Assembly: GCF_012955605.1 (NCBI RefSeq)
Contig: NZ_CP052135.1
Span: 1,895,469-1,959,468 of the forward strand
DNA: 64,000 bases
Direction: 5' to 3'
DNA from: Bacillus fonticola
Lineage (GTDB): Bacteria; Bacillota; Bacilli; Bacillales; JC228
Both the position numbers and the translations under genes were made by a program. Position 1 is the first letter of the stretch. The number at the start of each line of letters is the position of its first letter. Below are positions 43,284 through 53,011 of this stretch, one piece after another. The notes below the pieces were generated by a model, which did not search any database, was not told where the DNA came from, and saw nothing but the letters and a program-made list of their open reading frames with translations.

Positions 43284-44465
43284 CTATTCTCTCCGCTTCC
43301 GCTTCGTAAACCCCCTAGATATACTCCCCTTACCAAACTGATCGCGAATAGATTCAATGAGCGTGTACACTTCTTCTGAGGGCTGGTCATCGTCTTTTGC
43401 AAACAAATCTATTTGTACTGTGGATTCTTCCTTCTCTGCTATCGGGTGGCATGTGACACCGAGCAAACGAACCGGAGCATCGTTCCAGTTTGCAAAGAAA
43501 AGTTGTTGAGCCGCTTTATACAATGTGGAGATTTGTTGAGTGGGCTGCTCGAGTTTGACTTGACGCGTCACTGTCGCCCGATTTCCGTAACGGATCATCA
43601 CTTGGACACCGAGCGCAACGTAGCCTTTTTCCTGCAATCTACGCATACCTTTTTCGGTCAGCATGTGCAAAGTTTGTTCAATCGTCGAAACGTCGGTCGT
43701 GTCTTTCGGCAGTGTAGTAGAATGGCCGATGCTCTTTCTTTGCTCTGCGGCCTCAGGGTCTACTGGACGATTGTCAATTCCGTTTGCTCTATCGACTAAT
43801 ATGGGGCCTCTTTTTCCGAGTCGGGTCCGGATGGCCATACGATCCGCCTTCGCTAAATCCTCAATCGTCATAAAACCAAGGGAGTTCAATACCGTGCTGG
43901 TTTTTTCACCAACACCGTGCATTTCCCGAACTGGCAAAGGCCATAGTACACTTTGCACGTCTCGTTTTCTAAGTACCGTAATCCCCATCGGTTTCTTAAA
44001 ATCTGACGCCATTTTCGCTAAAAATCTATTCGGAGCCACACCTATACTACAAGGCAAATCCAGCTCCCGCTTCACTCGACCCTGCAGATTATAGGCGATG
44101 TTCCGCGCATTCTTTTTGTCCTTCTCATCTAGCCATTCCATGTATCCCTCGTCAATGGAAACCGGCTCAATCAAAGCATTCCATTCATGAAGCAACTGAA
44201 AGAAGCCCTGCGATGCGGCACGGTACCGAGGAAAATTCGGTTCCATGACTAGCAACTCAGGGCATTTGCGTTTCGCTTCCCATAGCGGCATCGGAGCGTG
44301 AACTCCTTTAGCGCGCGCCTCATAACTGCACGTTACGACAATGCCTTTCCGTTCCTTTGCATTTCCAGCAATCGCAAGTGGTTTCCCTCGTAACGAAGGA
44401 TCGTGTGCCATTTCAACAGAAGCATAAAAACTATTCAAATCGATATGAAATAAAACCCGACTCAA
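43284..44465 (-). CDS. dinB: DNA polymerase IV (DinB, YqjH-like)
   Basis: Y-family translesion polymerase of 393 aa. Catalytic residues lie in FHIDLNSFYASVE (residue ~8) and PVSIDEGYMEWL (Asp-Glu near 104-105). The helix-hairpin-helix reads MHGVGEKTSTVL, and QIDLF near residue 358 is a beta-clamp-binding motif. ATG at 44465; no LexA box is visible upstream. It is distinct from the UvrX/YqjW type. The CheW-like gene lies 28 bp upstream in the same direction. Confidence 0.94.
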   Translation of the reverse strand: MSRVLFHIDLNSFYASVEMAHDPSLRGKPLAIAGNAKERKGIVVTCSYEARAKGVHAPMPLWEAKRKCPELLVMEPNFPRYRAASQGFFQLLHEWNALIEPVSIDEGYMEWLDEKDKKNARNIAYNLQGRVKRELDLPCSIGVAPNRFLAKMASDFKKPMGITVLRKRDVQSVLWPLPVREMHGVGEKTSTVLNSLGFMTIEDLAKADRMAIRTRLGKRGPILVDRANGIDNRPVDPEAAEQRKSIGHSTTLPKDTTDVSTIEQTLHMLTEKGMRRLQEKGYVALGVQVMIRYGNRATVTRQVKLEQPTQQISTLYKAAQQLFFANWNDAPVRLLGVTCHPIAEKEESTVQIDLFAKDDDQPSEEVYTLIESIRDQFGKGSISRGFTKRKRRE

Positions 44466-44493
44466 AGAAAGTTCCTCCTTCTGTCAAAGTACT

Positions 44494-44964
44494 TCAGACA
44501 GCTTCCCCTTGTAAAAAAGACTTTACTTCATCCCAATTGTGCAAGCTATCAAATAGCTTTTCCACATCCACGAGCATGACAAGCTCCTCTTCTATCTGAA
44601 TCATGCCTTGCCAATACGAGGCTGCACCAAATTGATTAACGTGCGGATCCTTGATATCGGTTGTTTTCACAGTGATAAGCTCTTTTGCTTCCTCAACAAG
44701 AAGCGCAATCGGATGATCAGCCCCTTCTAAAACGAGCAATCGTACATTAGATGTCATCTCCATCGGTTCGTCACAAAACAGCTGTCGAGCGTCAACGACG
44801 GGCATCAGTTCCCCGCGAATGTGCGCCGTACCACGAATATAAGTGGGCACTTTCGGGATTTTACGAGGCTCTGACCACTTTTCAATGGAAATTAAAGCCT
44901 CGACCGGTACAGCATACGGATCATTTTCGACTGTAAACAAAATAATTTGGCGTGCTTCTTCCAT
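44494..44964 (-). CDS. CheW-like domain protein
   Basis: Single CheW domain, 156 aa: ILFTVENDPYAVPVEALISI at the N-terminus, IRGTAHIRGELMPVVDARQL in the middle and IALLVEEAKELITV, LVMLVDVEKL later. Such proteins link chemoreceptors to CheA. No other chemotaxis gene is nearby, so it may be an auxiliary adaptor. The gap to the PepT-like gene is 1 bp, so it is cotranscribed with it. Confidence 0.88.
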   Translation of the reverse strand: MEEARQIILFTVENDPYAVPVEALISIEKWSEPRKIPKVPTYIRGTAHIRGELMPVVDARQLFCDEPMEMTSNVRLLVLEGADHPIALLVEEAKELITVKTTDIKDPHVNQFGAASYWQGMIQIEEELVMLVDVEKLFDSLHNWDEVKSFLQGEAV

Positions 44965-44965
44965 G

Positions 44966-46099
44966 CTACTCTCTCCCTAATCCGTTCGAAACTTCTTTTA
45001 CGATTTCCACAACAAGGTCAGAAAGGGCAACAAGCTCTTCAATCGGCATGCGCTCGTTTGTCGTATGAATTTCCTCATACCCTACAGAGAGGTTCACCGT
45101 TGGAATGCCCATACCCGCAAAAATATTCGCATCGCTTCCGCCACCACTTCTTAGCAATTCACTTGAACGGCCAATGGTTGCTGCCGCTTTTTGTGCCACT
45201 TGCACGACATGGTCTTCGCCAGAATATTTGAAGCCAGGGTACATGACGTCAACGATCACTTCGGCACGTCCACCCATTTCAGCAGCAGCTTCTTCAAATG
45301 CCACTTTCATTTTCTCAACTTGTGCTTCCATCTTTTCTGGAACAAGTGAGCGTGCTTCTGCCAAAATATCTACACGATCAACGACGATATTCGTTTGCTT
45401 CCCACCCTCAAAACGGCCAATATTCGCTGTCGTTTCTTCATCAATACGGCCTAGAGGCATTTTGGAAACCGCCTTAGCCGCAATCGTAATCGCACTAACC
45501 CCTTTTTCCGGCGCTACACCAGCATGAGCTGTTTTTCCGTATATAATCGCTTTCACTTTTGCTTGTGTAGGCGCAGCTATAATGACGTTTCCGACTTTTC
45601 CATCGCTATCAAGTGCGTAGCCATATTTCGCGTTCATTAGTTTTGAATCTAACGCCTTTGCCCCAACAAGACCGGATTCTTCTCCTACTGTGATGACAAA
45701 TTGAACGTCTCCGTGTGGAATGTTTTGTTCTTTCAATTGATGAATTAACTCCACCATCGCGGAAATTCCAGCTTTGTCATCAGCACCTAAAATTGTCGTG
45801 CCGTCCGTGACAACCAGACCATCTTGGACAGACGGTTTCACGCCATTAGCTGGAACGACCGTATCCATGTGAGAAGTGAAGAAAATCGGATCCACTGCGT
45901 CTTTCGTTCCTTTTAGTTGAATGATGAGGTTCCCAGCGCCATGACCTGTCGTGCCTGTAGTATCATCTTCTGTTACCTCACAACCAAGATCAGTAAACAG
46001 CTTTGTCAAAGCGTTACAAACAGCACGCTCGTCCCCTGTTTCTGAATCAATTTGTACTAGTTCGAGAAATTGTTGTAACACGCGTTCTTCATTAGCCAT
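44966..46099 (-). CDS. yqjE: M20 family peptidase T-like enzyme (YqjE)
   Basis: Zinc peptidase of 377 aa. Metal-binding motifs are TSHMDTVVPANG (about residues 76-87), GADDKAG and TVGEESGLVGA with the catalytic Glu (near 141); the dimerisation domain lies at about 180-290. A tripeptidase-like role is inferred from resemblance to PepT. The ATG at 46099 is preferred because GGAGG contains and follows the upstream ATG. Confidence 0.9.
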   Translation of the reverse strand: MANEERVLQQFLELVQIDSETGDERAVCNALTKLFTDLGCEVTEDDTTGTTGHGAGNLIIQLKGTKDAVDPIFFTSHMDTVVPANGVKPSVQDGLVVTDGTTILGADDKAGISAMVELIHQLKEQNIPHGDVQFVITVGEESGLVGAKALDSKLMNAKYGYALDSDGKVGNVIIAAPTQAKVKAIIYGKTAHAGVAPEKGVSAITIAAKAVSKMPLGRIDEETTANIGRFEGGKQTNIVVDRVDILAEARSLVPEKMEAQVEKMKVAFEEAAAEMGGRAEVIVDVMYPGFKYSGEDHVVQVAQKAAATIGRSSELLRSGGGSDANIFAGMGIPTVNLSVGYEEIHTTNERMPIEELVALSDLVVEIVKEVSNGLGRE

Positions 46100-46192
46100 T
46101 TTGTCTTTAGCCTCCATCTTTAGTTAGTTATATGTATGCAGTATTAGTATAGCAGAAATAGTGGGTATGACTCGCGGTTTTGTTCACGTCTA

Positions 46193-46225
46193 CAAAAAGA
46201 GATCCTGCACCACTGGAGGATCGGA
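46193..46225 (-). terminator. Terminator of the peptide transporter operon
   Basis: On the minus strand GATCCT pairs with AGGATC on a 10-nt loop and is followed by TCTTTTTG. It lies 18 bp past the oppF stop. Confidence 0.75.
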
Positions 46226-46242
46226 GGTAAAAAACTATTTTA

Positions 46243-47256
46243 TTACGAATGCAGCGGGTAATGACAAGCCACTGTATGCTGATTGCCACGGTCAGTCATA
46301 GCCGGTTCTTTTTCCTTACAAAGTGCTGTCGCATATGGACATCGAGTATGGAAGCGACAACCTGATGGCGGATTAGATGGGTTTGGCAAGTCGCCTTCGA
46401 GCAGTTTCACTTCTTTTCGTTGCGTCGGATCTGGGTTCGGAACTGCGGAGAGCAGCGCTTCTGTGTATGGGTGCATAGGACGGTCAAATAGCTCATCACG
46501 ATCCGCTACTTCTACAATTTTCCCTAAATACATGACGGCTACACGGTTACTAATGTGACGAACGGCAGGTAATCCGTGCGCGATAAAGACTAATGTCAAA
46601 TCAAACTCTTTTTGTAGCTTCTTTAATAGATTCAAGATTTGTGCCTGAATGGATACATCCAGTGCTGATACGGGTTCGTCACACACGATGAGTTTAGGCT
46701 GTAGCGCCAGTGCTCTTGCAATACCAATTCGTTGGCGTTGTCCTCCGCTAAACTCGTGAGGATATCGTTTTAGAACGTGCTCACCTAAGCCGACAACTTC
46801 AAGTAAACGAACCACTTCTGCCCTCAAAGTCTTTCCTTTCATGACGCCTTGAACGAGAAGGGGTTCTCCCACAAGCTCTTCAATCGTCATCCTCGGATTA
46901 AGAGAAGAGAAGGGATCTTGGAAAATAACTTGAACGTCTCGGCGCAATTTGCGTAGCTCTTCTTTCGATAAATCCTTTAAGCTACGATTATTAAATTGGA
47001 TATCACCGTCTGTTGGTGGGAGCAATCCGAGAATCATTTGTCCAGTTGTTGATTTCCCGCAGCCAGATTCACCGACGATTCCTAACGTTTCACCTTCATA
47101 AACGGTCAAACTTATATCATCAACCGCTTTCACTTCACCGACTTTCTTTTGAAATAATCCTTTCGTAATCGGAAAATATTTTTTCACATGGGACACATGA
47201 AGTAATGGTTTGTCTTTTATTTGCGTCAACTGACTTTCCTCCTTTATGTGTTCCAA
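46243..47256 (-). CDS. oppF: Oligopeptide ABC transporter ATP-binding protein (OppF-type)
   Basis: ATPase of 337 aa with Walker [12 protein letters not shown], signature FSGGQRQRIGIA, Walker B LIVCDEPVSALD and the C-terminal oligopeptide/dipeptide domain with RFHTRCPYA and CHYPL cysteines. It pairs with the OppD subunit upstream, which it overlaps by 13 nt. Last gene of the operon, followed by a terminator. The substrate is peptides by family; the exact specificity (Opp or Dpp) cannot be told. Confidence 0.93.
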   Translation of the reverse strand: MEHIKEESQLTQIKDKPLLHVSHVKKYFPITKGLFQKKVGEVKAVDDISLTVYEGETLGIVGESGCGKSTTGQMILGLLPPTDGDIQFNNRSLKDLSKEELRKLRRDVQVIFQDPFSSLNPRMTIEELVGEPLLVQGVMKGKTLRAEVVRLLEVVGLGEHVLKRYPHEFSGGQRQRIGIARALALQPKLIVCDEPVSALDVSIQAQILNLLKKLQKEFDLTLVFIAHGLPAVRHISNRVAVMYLGKIVEVADRDELFDRPMHPYTEALLSAVPNPDPTQRKEVKLLEGDLPNPSNPPSGCRFHTRCPYATALCKEKEPAMTDRGNQHTVACHYPLHS

Positions 47257-48209
47257 CAGCGGTTTTCATGAGTTTCGCTTGTTGCTTCCATAACCGGTGA
47301 TTTTTCTCGACAAACGTCTGTGGCGAGTGGGCAGCGAGGGTGGAATTTACAGCCTGTTGGCCAATTTCGTGGGCTCGGAACGCTCCCCGCGATCGTACCA
47401 AGCTCATCTACGACGGCGTCCACCTTTGGAATGGAGGCGAGCAATCCTCTCGTATATGGGTGCTGTGGTTTATGAAACACTTCTTCTACCGTTCCTTGCT
47501 CGACTACTTCCCCTGCGTACATGACCACAACTCGATCTGCGATTTCCGCTACTACACCAAGATCATGGGTAATCATCATGACTCCCGTTTGGAAATCTTC
47601 TTTTAATCGTTTCATAAGTTGAAGAATTTGTGCTTGGATCGTCACGTCCAAAGCCGTCGTCGGTTCGTCAGCAATGAGGAGCTTCGGGTTACAAGATAGC
47701 GCCATGGCAATCATGACTCGTTGTCTCATTCCACCCGACAGTTGATGAGGAAACCGTTTTACGACCTTTTCAGCATCAGGAATCCCGACAAGTTCAAGCA
47801 TTTCTATCGATTTCTCTAATGCTTGACTTCTATTCAGTTTTTGATGAAGCCTCAATACTTCAGATACTTGATTTCCAATCGTGAAGACTGGGTTTAAAGA
47901 CGTCATTGGCTCTTGGAAAATCATTGAAATATCGTTTCCTCTTAGCTTTCGGAGGTCACGCTTCTTTAAACCAAGGAGATCTAATCCATTAAATCGAATG
48001 GCTCCGCTCGAAATTTCGCCGTTATCTGGAATTAAACCGAGTATCGATAAGGACGTTACACTTTTTCCACACCCTGATTCTCCAACGACTGCGACCGTTT
48101 CGCCTTCTTTAATTGCAAAGCTGACACCGTTCACTGAAGATACTATTCCCTCTTCAGATCGAAAACGCACTTCTAAAGCATCAACTTCTAATAGTGGAGA
48201 GGTTGTCAT
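47244..48209 (-). CDS. oppD: Oligopeptide ABC transporter ATP-binding protein (OppD-type)
   Basis: ATPase of 321 aa: Walker [12 protein letters not shown], signature [12 protein letters not shown], Walker [13 protein letters not shown], and the C-terminal cysteine-bearing region [13 protein letters not shown]. Located between oppC and oppF in the operon, 17 bp after oppC. Confidence 0.93.
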   Translation of the reverse strand: MTTSPLLEVDALEVRFRSEEGIVSSVNGVSFAIKEGETVAVVGESGCGKSVTSLSILGLIPDNGEISSGAIRFNGLDLLGLKKRDLRKLRGNDISMIFQEPMTSLNPVFTIGNQVSEVLRLHQKLNRSQALEKSIEMLELVGIPDAEKVVKRFPHQLSGGMRQRVMIAMALSCNPKLLIADEPTTALDVTIQAQILQLMKRLKEDFQTGVMMITHDLGVVAEIADRVVVMYAGEVVEQGTVEEVFHKPQHPYTRGLLASIPKVDAVVDELGTIAGSVPSPRNWPTGCKFHPRCPLATDVCREKSPVMEATSETHENRCWNT

Positions 48210-48226
48210 CCTTTCTGCCTCCTTTC

Positions 48227-49147
48227 TTAACGTGTATTCATCCGTGGATCGAGTACGTCACGAAGCCAATCCCCTAAAAAGATAATGCCTAACACAGTAA
48301 CCGTAATTGCAACCCCGGGAAAGGTAGCCACCCACCAGCTGGTTGCCACATATTCCCTACCATCATTCAGCATGAGACCCCAAGACACATCCGGAGATTG
48401 AATACCAAGACCTAAGAAGCTTAATGACGCTTCCGATATGATGGTAGATGCGACGTTCAATGTAGCAATGACGATGAATGACGAAATGATGTTCGGAAAG
48501 ATATATTTCCCTATAATCCGTGAATCCTTTGCCCCTACCGCTTTGGCAGAACGAACATAATCTCGTTCCTTTATACTTAACGTCTCACCCCGAACCATGC
48601 GGGCATACACCACCCAAGTGGTGCCACCGAGCACTAAAATAAGTGTGCTTAAACTTGGTCCTACCACAGCCAAAACAATCAGCATGAACAAAATGCTCGG
48701 GATGGCTAAAAAGGCATCAACCGTCCTCATAATCACTAGATCAATCCAGCCACCATAATACCCAGAAATTAATCCGAGCAATAATCCGATGGCGCCCGCT
48801 AATAAAACCGCACTTATACCCACTAGCAAAGAAACTTGTGAGCCTACGATTAAACGACTTAAAATATCTCTACCTAAATTATCTGTTCCAAGTAAATACT
48901 CACTAGAGCCCCCTTCGATCCAAGACGGAGGTTGTAAGCGATCGACTGGGTTCGGCACCGCTGGATCGTACGGTGCTAAAACATCAGCAAACAACGATAC
49001 GCCGATCACAGTAAAGACAATCACAAAACCAAGTGTTCCTGTCTTACTTTTTACCAGCATCTTCACCCATTTTTTAAAAGTGCTAGCAAATGTTACTGGC
49101 TTTCCAATAGGTTGAAGTGTTTCCTTTGTAGAAACGTCTGTCTGCAT
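48227..49147 (-). CDS. oppC: Oligopeptide ABC transporter permease (OppC-type)
   Basis: Permease of 306 aa with an extended N-terminus, one helix (TLGFVIVFTVIGVSLFADVLAPY), then about five more, and the binding-protein-dependent transport loop (EAA-like) VRSAKAVGAKDSRIIGKYIFPN near residues 200-221. It forms the channel with OppB. ATG at 49147 with AGGGAGG upstream. Confidence 0.93.
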   Translation of the reverse strand: MQTDVSTKETLQPIGKPVTFASTFKKWVKMLVKSKTGTLGFVIVFTVIGVSLFADVLAPYDPAVPNPVDRLQPPSWIEGGSSEYLLGTDNLGRDILSRLIVGSQVSLLVGISAVLLAGAIGLLLGLISGYYGGWIDLVIMRTVDAFLAIPSILFMLIVLAVVGPSLSTLILVLGGTTWVVYARMVRGETLSIKERDYVRSAKAVGAKDSRIIGKYIFPNIISSFIVIATLNVASTIISEASLSFLGLGIQSPDVSWGLMLNDGREYVATSWWVATFPGVAITVTVLGIIFLGDWLRDVLDPRMNTR

Positions 49148-49162
49148 CGTGTTGTCCCTCCC

Positions 49163-50077
49163 TTACTCGTACTTAATTCTTGGGTCTAAGAAGCGATAAG
49201 CCGCGTCCGCTAATAGATTGCTTACTATAACTAGAATAGCAACGATAAACGTAGCTGCTTGAACGACTGCCATATCGCGTCCATTTACAGCTTGGACGAG
49301 AAGCTGTCCCATTCCAGGCCATGAAAAGACGGTTTCTGTAATCAACGTCCCCCCGATAAGCGTCGATGTTTGCAGTGCCATAATCGTTACTACCGGTATA
49401 AGAGCGTTTCTGAATCCGTGTTTGTTTATAACGATGAATTCTAGCAAACCTTTACTACGTGCTGTTCGAATATATTCTTGATTTAAGATTTCGAGCATAC
49501 TAGACCGAATAAGTCGAGTCATTTCAGCCGCGATAGCCGTTCCTAATGTAATTGCTGGCAAAACAAGATTCATCGCATTCCCTCGACCAGAAACAGGGAA
49601 CCATCCCATTTGTACAGCTAAAAGTAAAATTAGCATAATCCCTAGCCAGAAGTTTGGCATCGCTCTTCCAAGCACAGCAAAACCAGTAATAAAGACATCT
49701 AAAAACGAGTTTCTCTTAATTGCGGATAGTATGCCTAGTGGAATGGAAATGACTGTCGCCACCAGCATAGACGCAATCGCTAATTCAAAGCTTGCCGGTA
49801 ACCGTTCTAAAACAATGGGAAGCGCGTCTTGGTTATAACGAAAAGATTCACCAAAATCCCCTTGTACCAAGTTGCTTAAAAAGGTTAAGTACTGAATATA
49901 TAGCGGATCATTGAGCCCGAGTGCTTCCGTTAACTCGGCGCGTTGTTCATCGGTTGCAGTCTCTGGCAGCATTAAGCTAACAGGATCACCCGTTAGGCGA
50001 ACGAGCAGGAAAACGATGATTGTTATAATTACAAGTACAGGTAGCGTACGCGCAACATTTTTCAGTATAAAGGTCAT
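49163..50077 (-). CDS. oppB: Oligopeptide ABC transporter permease (OppB-type)
   Basis: Permease of 304 aa with six expected helices and the coupling loop IRTARSKGLLEFIVINKHGFRNALIPV near residues 198-224. TLP and TGDPVSLMLP at the N-terminus are typical of DppB/OppB. It follows the binding-protein gene after an 81-bp gap that contains a stable hairpin. Confidence 0.93.
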   Translation of the reverse strand: MTFILKNVARTLPVLVIITIIVFLLVRLTGDPVSLMLPETATDEQRAELTEALGLNDPLYIQYLTFLSNLVQGDFGESFRYNQDALPIVLERLPASFELAIASMLVATVISIPLGILSAIKRNSFLDVFITGFAVLGRAMPNFWLGIMLILLLAVQMGWFPVSGRGNAMNLVLPAITLGTAIAAEMTRLIRSSMLEILNQEYIRTARSKGLLEFIVINKHGFRNALIPVVTIMALQTSTLIGGTLITETVFSWPGMGQLLVQAVNGRDMAVVQAATFIVAILVIVSNLLADAAYRFLDPRIKYE

Positions 50078-50115
50078 TGGATACTCCCCCCTCCTTTTAC
50101 TAGAGATAGATGGAA

Positions 50116-50139
50116 AAGGATCTCGTCATAGAGATCCTT
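50116..50139 (-). terminator. Intra-operon hairpin between oppA and oppB
   Basis: AAGGATCTC pairs perfectly with GAGATCCTT on a 6-nt loop. Downstream on the minus strand is TTCCATC, only weakly T-rich. It is more likely an attenuator or mRNA-stabilising stem that keeps binding-protein levels above those of the permeases than a full terminator. Confidence 0.7.
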
Positions 50140-50158
50140 CCCCAATTCCATAAAATGT

Positions 50159-51715
50159 TTAGTTTAGCGTAATGTCATCCACCATAATCATTTCGTCTAA
50201 TCGAGGTTCGTAAGTCACTCGGTCGTTGACACCGTAAGCAGCATCGAGTTGGTACAAGTAGATTTGTGGGCGATCTTCTGCAATTAATGCTTGTGCTTCA
50301 ATATACTGTTGAACGCGCTCTTCTTCGTTCATGTTGCTTTCTGCGGCTTGCAAGAGTTCTTCAACTGCCGGGTTATCATAGTCTGTTTCTCCTTCAGCAG
50401 GCTCTTTTTGTAAGCGTTCGAGAGCTAGTGCCGCATCAAACATCGAGTTTCCATACCCAATAAGGAATAGTTCATTAAAGGATTTAGAAGCATACCTTTC
50501 TGTAAAGCTACTCCACTCTAAAAATTCTAAGTTCACAGTAATTCCTACAGCTTCGAGGTAAGCCGCAATGAGTTCTGCTGACTCACTATCTTTTAAATAG
50601 CGTCCTTGTGGTGAGCTCAACGTCAATTCCAATCCGTCTGCATAGCCTGCTTCGGCTAAAAGTTCTTTTGCTCTTTCAGGATCAAAAACTTGTTGGCCAT
50701 ATAGCTCTTCATTAGCACCTGTATTTCCTGGTGTTACTCGTGTGCGCGTGACTGTTCCTGAGCCATCCATTAAGCTATCAAGGATTTCCTGTTTATTAAT
50801 GGCAAGATCAATTGCTTCACGAACTTTCGGGTCTGCGGTTACAGAACCTTCTCCTGTACGTGCGACGAGCATCATCACACGTTGTGTTGGAGACATCGCG
50901 ACAGACGTTCCTTCGTTATCGTTTATCCGACCCCAATCTGTTGGTGGTACATTTGCTGCAATATCGACCCCACCTGTTAGCAATTCAGAAACACGTGTAG
51001 AGTCCTCTGGGATGGAGCGAAATACAACCTTTTCCCATTTTGGTGTTTGACCGAAATAATCTGTGTTGGCCTCAAGCACAACGCGATCATCTTTAATCCA
51101 CTCCACAAATTTGTACGGACCCGTTCCAATCGGAGACTCTAGGAATGTTTCCCATCCGTTCTCTTCGATGTAATCCTTTGGCAATATACTGGAACCTAGA
51201 CGAGACAGGCGATTGAGTAGAGCGGGCTCTGGACTTTTTGTCACAATTTCAAAGTTGAGATCATCTAGTACTTTTACTTCCGCAATTTGGTTATAGTTCC
51301 CGTACTCTAGTAGCGTATTATCGTTAGCAACACGCTCTAGCGTGAACTTCACGTCATCAGCCGTAAGCTCTTCACCGTTGTGGAACGTCACGCCTTCTTT
51401 TAACTTAAACGCCCATGTTGTGTCATCGACGTTCTCCCAGCTCTCAGCAAGATCAGGTTCGAAGCTACCATCTTCCTGCCTTTTTATTAAGTAGTTAAAC
51501 ATGTTAATATGAATGGCTTCAGTTGATGTGGTGTTGTGATCATGAATATCAAACGTTACCATGTCAGTTCCATTGGCAATCGTCAACGTTTTGCTGTCAG
51601 AAGTTTCCGTTTCTGTCCCCTCTGGCTCCTCTTCACTTGCCGAATCTGCGCTACACCCAGCCAGTACAATCGCTGTGATAAGCGATGCAAGTAAAAGCAT
51701 CCATCGTTTCTTCAC
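50159..51715 (-). CDS. oppA: Oligopeptide ABC transporter substrate-binding lipoprotein
   Basis: SBP_bac_5 family protein of 518 aa. The signal peptide ends in the lipobox VLAGC at about residues 17-21, so Cys21 should be lipidated; an acidic linker (SEEEPEGTETETSDS) follows. Domain landmarks are DIHDHNTTST, TWAFKLKEGVTFHNGEELTADDVKF and IGTGPYKFVEW. It captures peptides outside the membrane for OppBCDF. It lies downstream of two M20 hydrolase genes in the same direction (103-bp gap), which suggests linked import and hydrolysis. Confidence 0.93.
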   Translation of the reverse strand: MKKRWMLLLASLITAIVLAGCSADSASEEEPEGTETETSDSKTLTIANGTDMVTFDIHDHNTTSTEAIHINMFNYLIKRQEDGSFEPDLAESWENVDDTTWAFKLKEGVTFHNGEELTADDVKFTLERVANDNTLLEYGNYNQIAEVKVLDDLNFEIVTKSPEPALLNRLSRLGSSILPKDYIEENGWETFLESPIGTGPYKFVEWIKDDRVVLEANTDYFGQTPKWEKVVFRSIPEDSTRVSELLTGGVDIAANVPPTDWGRINDNEGTSVAMSPTQRVMMLVARTGEGSVTADPKVREAIDLAINKQEILDSLMDGSGTVTRTRVTPGNTGANEELYGQQVFDPERAKELLAEAGYADGLELTLSSPQGRYLKDSESAELIAAYLEAVGITVNLEFLEWSSFTERYASKSFNELFLIGYGNSMFDAALALERLQKEPAEGETDYDNPAVEELLQAAESNMNEEERVQQYIEAQALIAEDRPQIYLYQLDAAYGVNDRVTYEPRLDEMIMVDDITLN

Positions 51716-51817
51716 ACTGGTTCTCCCCTTTGTTTTTCAATTGTCCCATGACTTTGAAACTAGCTTACTTTAGAAACTTTTACGTTGAAACGAGTGTTAG
51801 TTCGTTGTGTAAACGGA

Positions 51818-53011
51818 TTACAGCCTTTTAGCAGCAAAGTAGTTGAGTGCAAGCTGGCTTAGCAATGCGACTCCATGCGGAAGAGCGTCCTCATCAATAT
51901 CAAATTTCGGATGATGGTTCGAGTAGGCTGCCTTCACCTCATGTCCGACACCGAGTCTAAAAAATACAGATGGAACGAGCTCACTAAAGCAGGCAAAATC
52001 TTCTCCCCCCATGGAAGGCTTGTTGATGATAATATTTTCTTCTCCAACCAACTTCTCTGCTGTTTGCACAAAAAGTTGTTTCATATTTTTGTCATTTTGG
52101 ATGGACGGGAATTTATAATGGAACTGAAAATCGTATGTTGCTCCGTGTGCTTCGGTGACTCCTTTAATAATCGACTCCATCCACGCTGGAATCTTTGTTC
52201 GTAAGTCAGGAGATAGCGAACGTGCTGTGCCAGACATGCGCACGTGTGGCGCAATAATATTTGGAGCTGTTCCCGCGTGAACCTCCCCAACCGTGACGAC
52301 AACAGGATCTAATGGATCTACTCTTCGACTCGCAATTTGCTGGAAGCCAGAAATGATCTCGGCGGCAACAGGCACAGGATCCAGTGCTCGGTGAGGATGA
52401 GCAGCATGCCCCCCTTTTCCGACAATCATCAGGTCAAATAAATCGGCCGCGGCACATCCAATCGGCCCTTCAGCAATTGCAACTGTCCCCACTTCACTCG
52501 TCGGGTGAACGTGTAAGCCCGCCATCGCATCGACTGGCGGATCGAGCAACACCCCATCATCTATCATCGCTTGGGCTCCACCACGACCTTCTTCTGCGGG
52601 CTGAAAGACGAGTTTCAACGTCCCACTCTCGAGCCCTGTACGAGCGAATAACTCTGCAACACCCATCAAAATGGCCGTATGCGCATCATGCCCACATGCA
52701 TGCATTTTCCCAGGAATTGTTGAACGGTATGCGACATCTTTCTCATCTTGCATCGGGAGCGCATCCATATCTGCCCGCAAACCAAAAGTTGGCCCTGGCT
52801 CTTTTCCACGTAAAATACCGACGACACCCGTTTTTCCTACATTCGTTTGAACTTCATACCCGAATTGCTCAAGATGATCAGCTACAATGCTTGCTGTACG
52901 CGTCTCCTCAAATCCAAGTTCAGGGTGTTGATGAAAATCGCGACGCCAGCTCACGAGTTTGTCTTTTAGTTGACGTGCCTCGTCTAGTAAACTAGTTTTT
53001 TGTATGGTCAT
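51818..53011 (-). CDS. M20D amidohydrolase (hippurate/aminoacylase type)
   Basis: Metal-dependent amidohydrolase of 397 aa. Ligand motifs are RADMDALP (residue ~80), the HACGHDAHTAILMG block with the family Cys (~105) and PAEEGRGGAQAMI with the catalytic Glu (~138). Family members cleave N-acyl amino acids or similar amides. The start overlaps the upstream dipeptidase gene by 4 nt (ATGA), showing coupling. With OppA-F downstream, it may process imported acylated or modified peptides. Confidence 0.92.
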   Translation of the reverse strand: MTIQKTSLLDEARQLKDKLVSWRRDFHQHPELGFEETRTASIVADHLEQFGYEVQTNVGKTGVVGILRGKEPGPTFGLRADMDALPMQDEKDVAYRSTIPGKMHACGHDAHTAILMGVAELFARTGLESGTLKLVFQPAEEGRGGAQAMIDDGVLLDPPVDAMAGLHVHPTSEVGTVAIAEGPIGCAAADLFDLMIVGKGGHAAHPHRALDPVPVAAEIISGFQQIASRRVDPLDPVVVTVGEVHAGTAPNIIAPHVRMSGTARSLSPDLRTKIPAWMESIIKGVTEAHGATYDFQFHYKFPSIQNDKNMKQLFVQTAEKLVGEENIIINKPSMGGEDFACFSELVPSVFFRLGVGHEVKAAYSNHHPKFDIDEDALPHGVALLSQLALNYFAAKRL

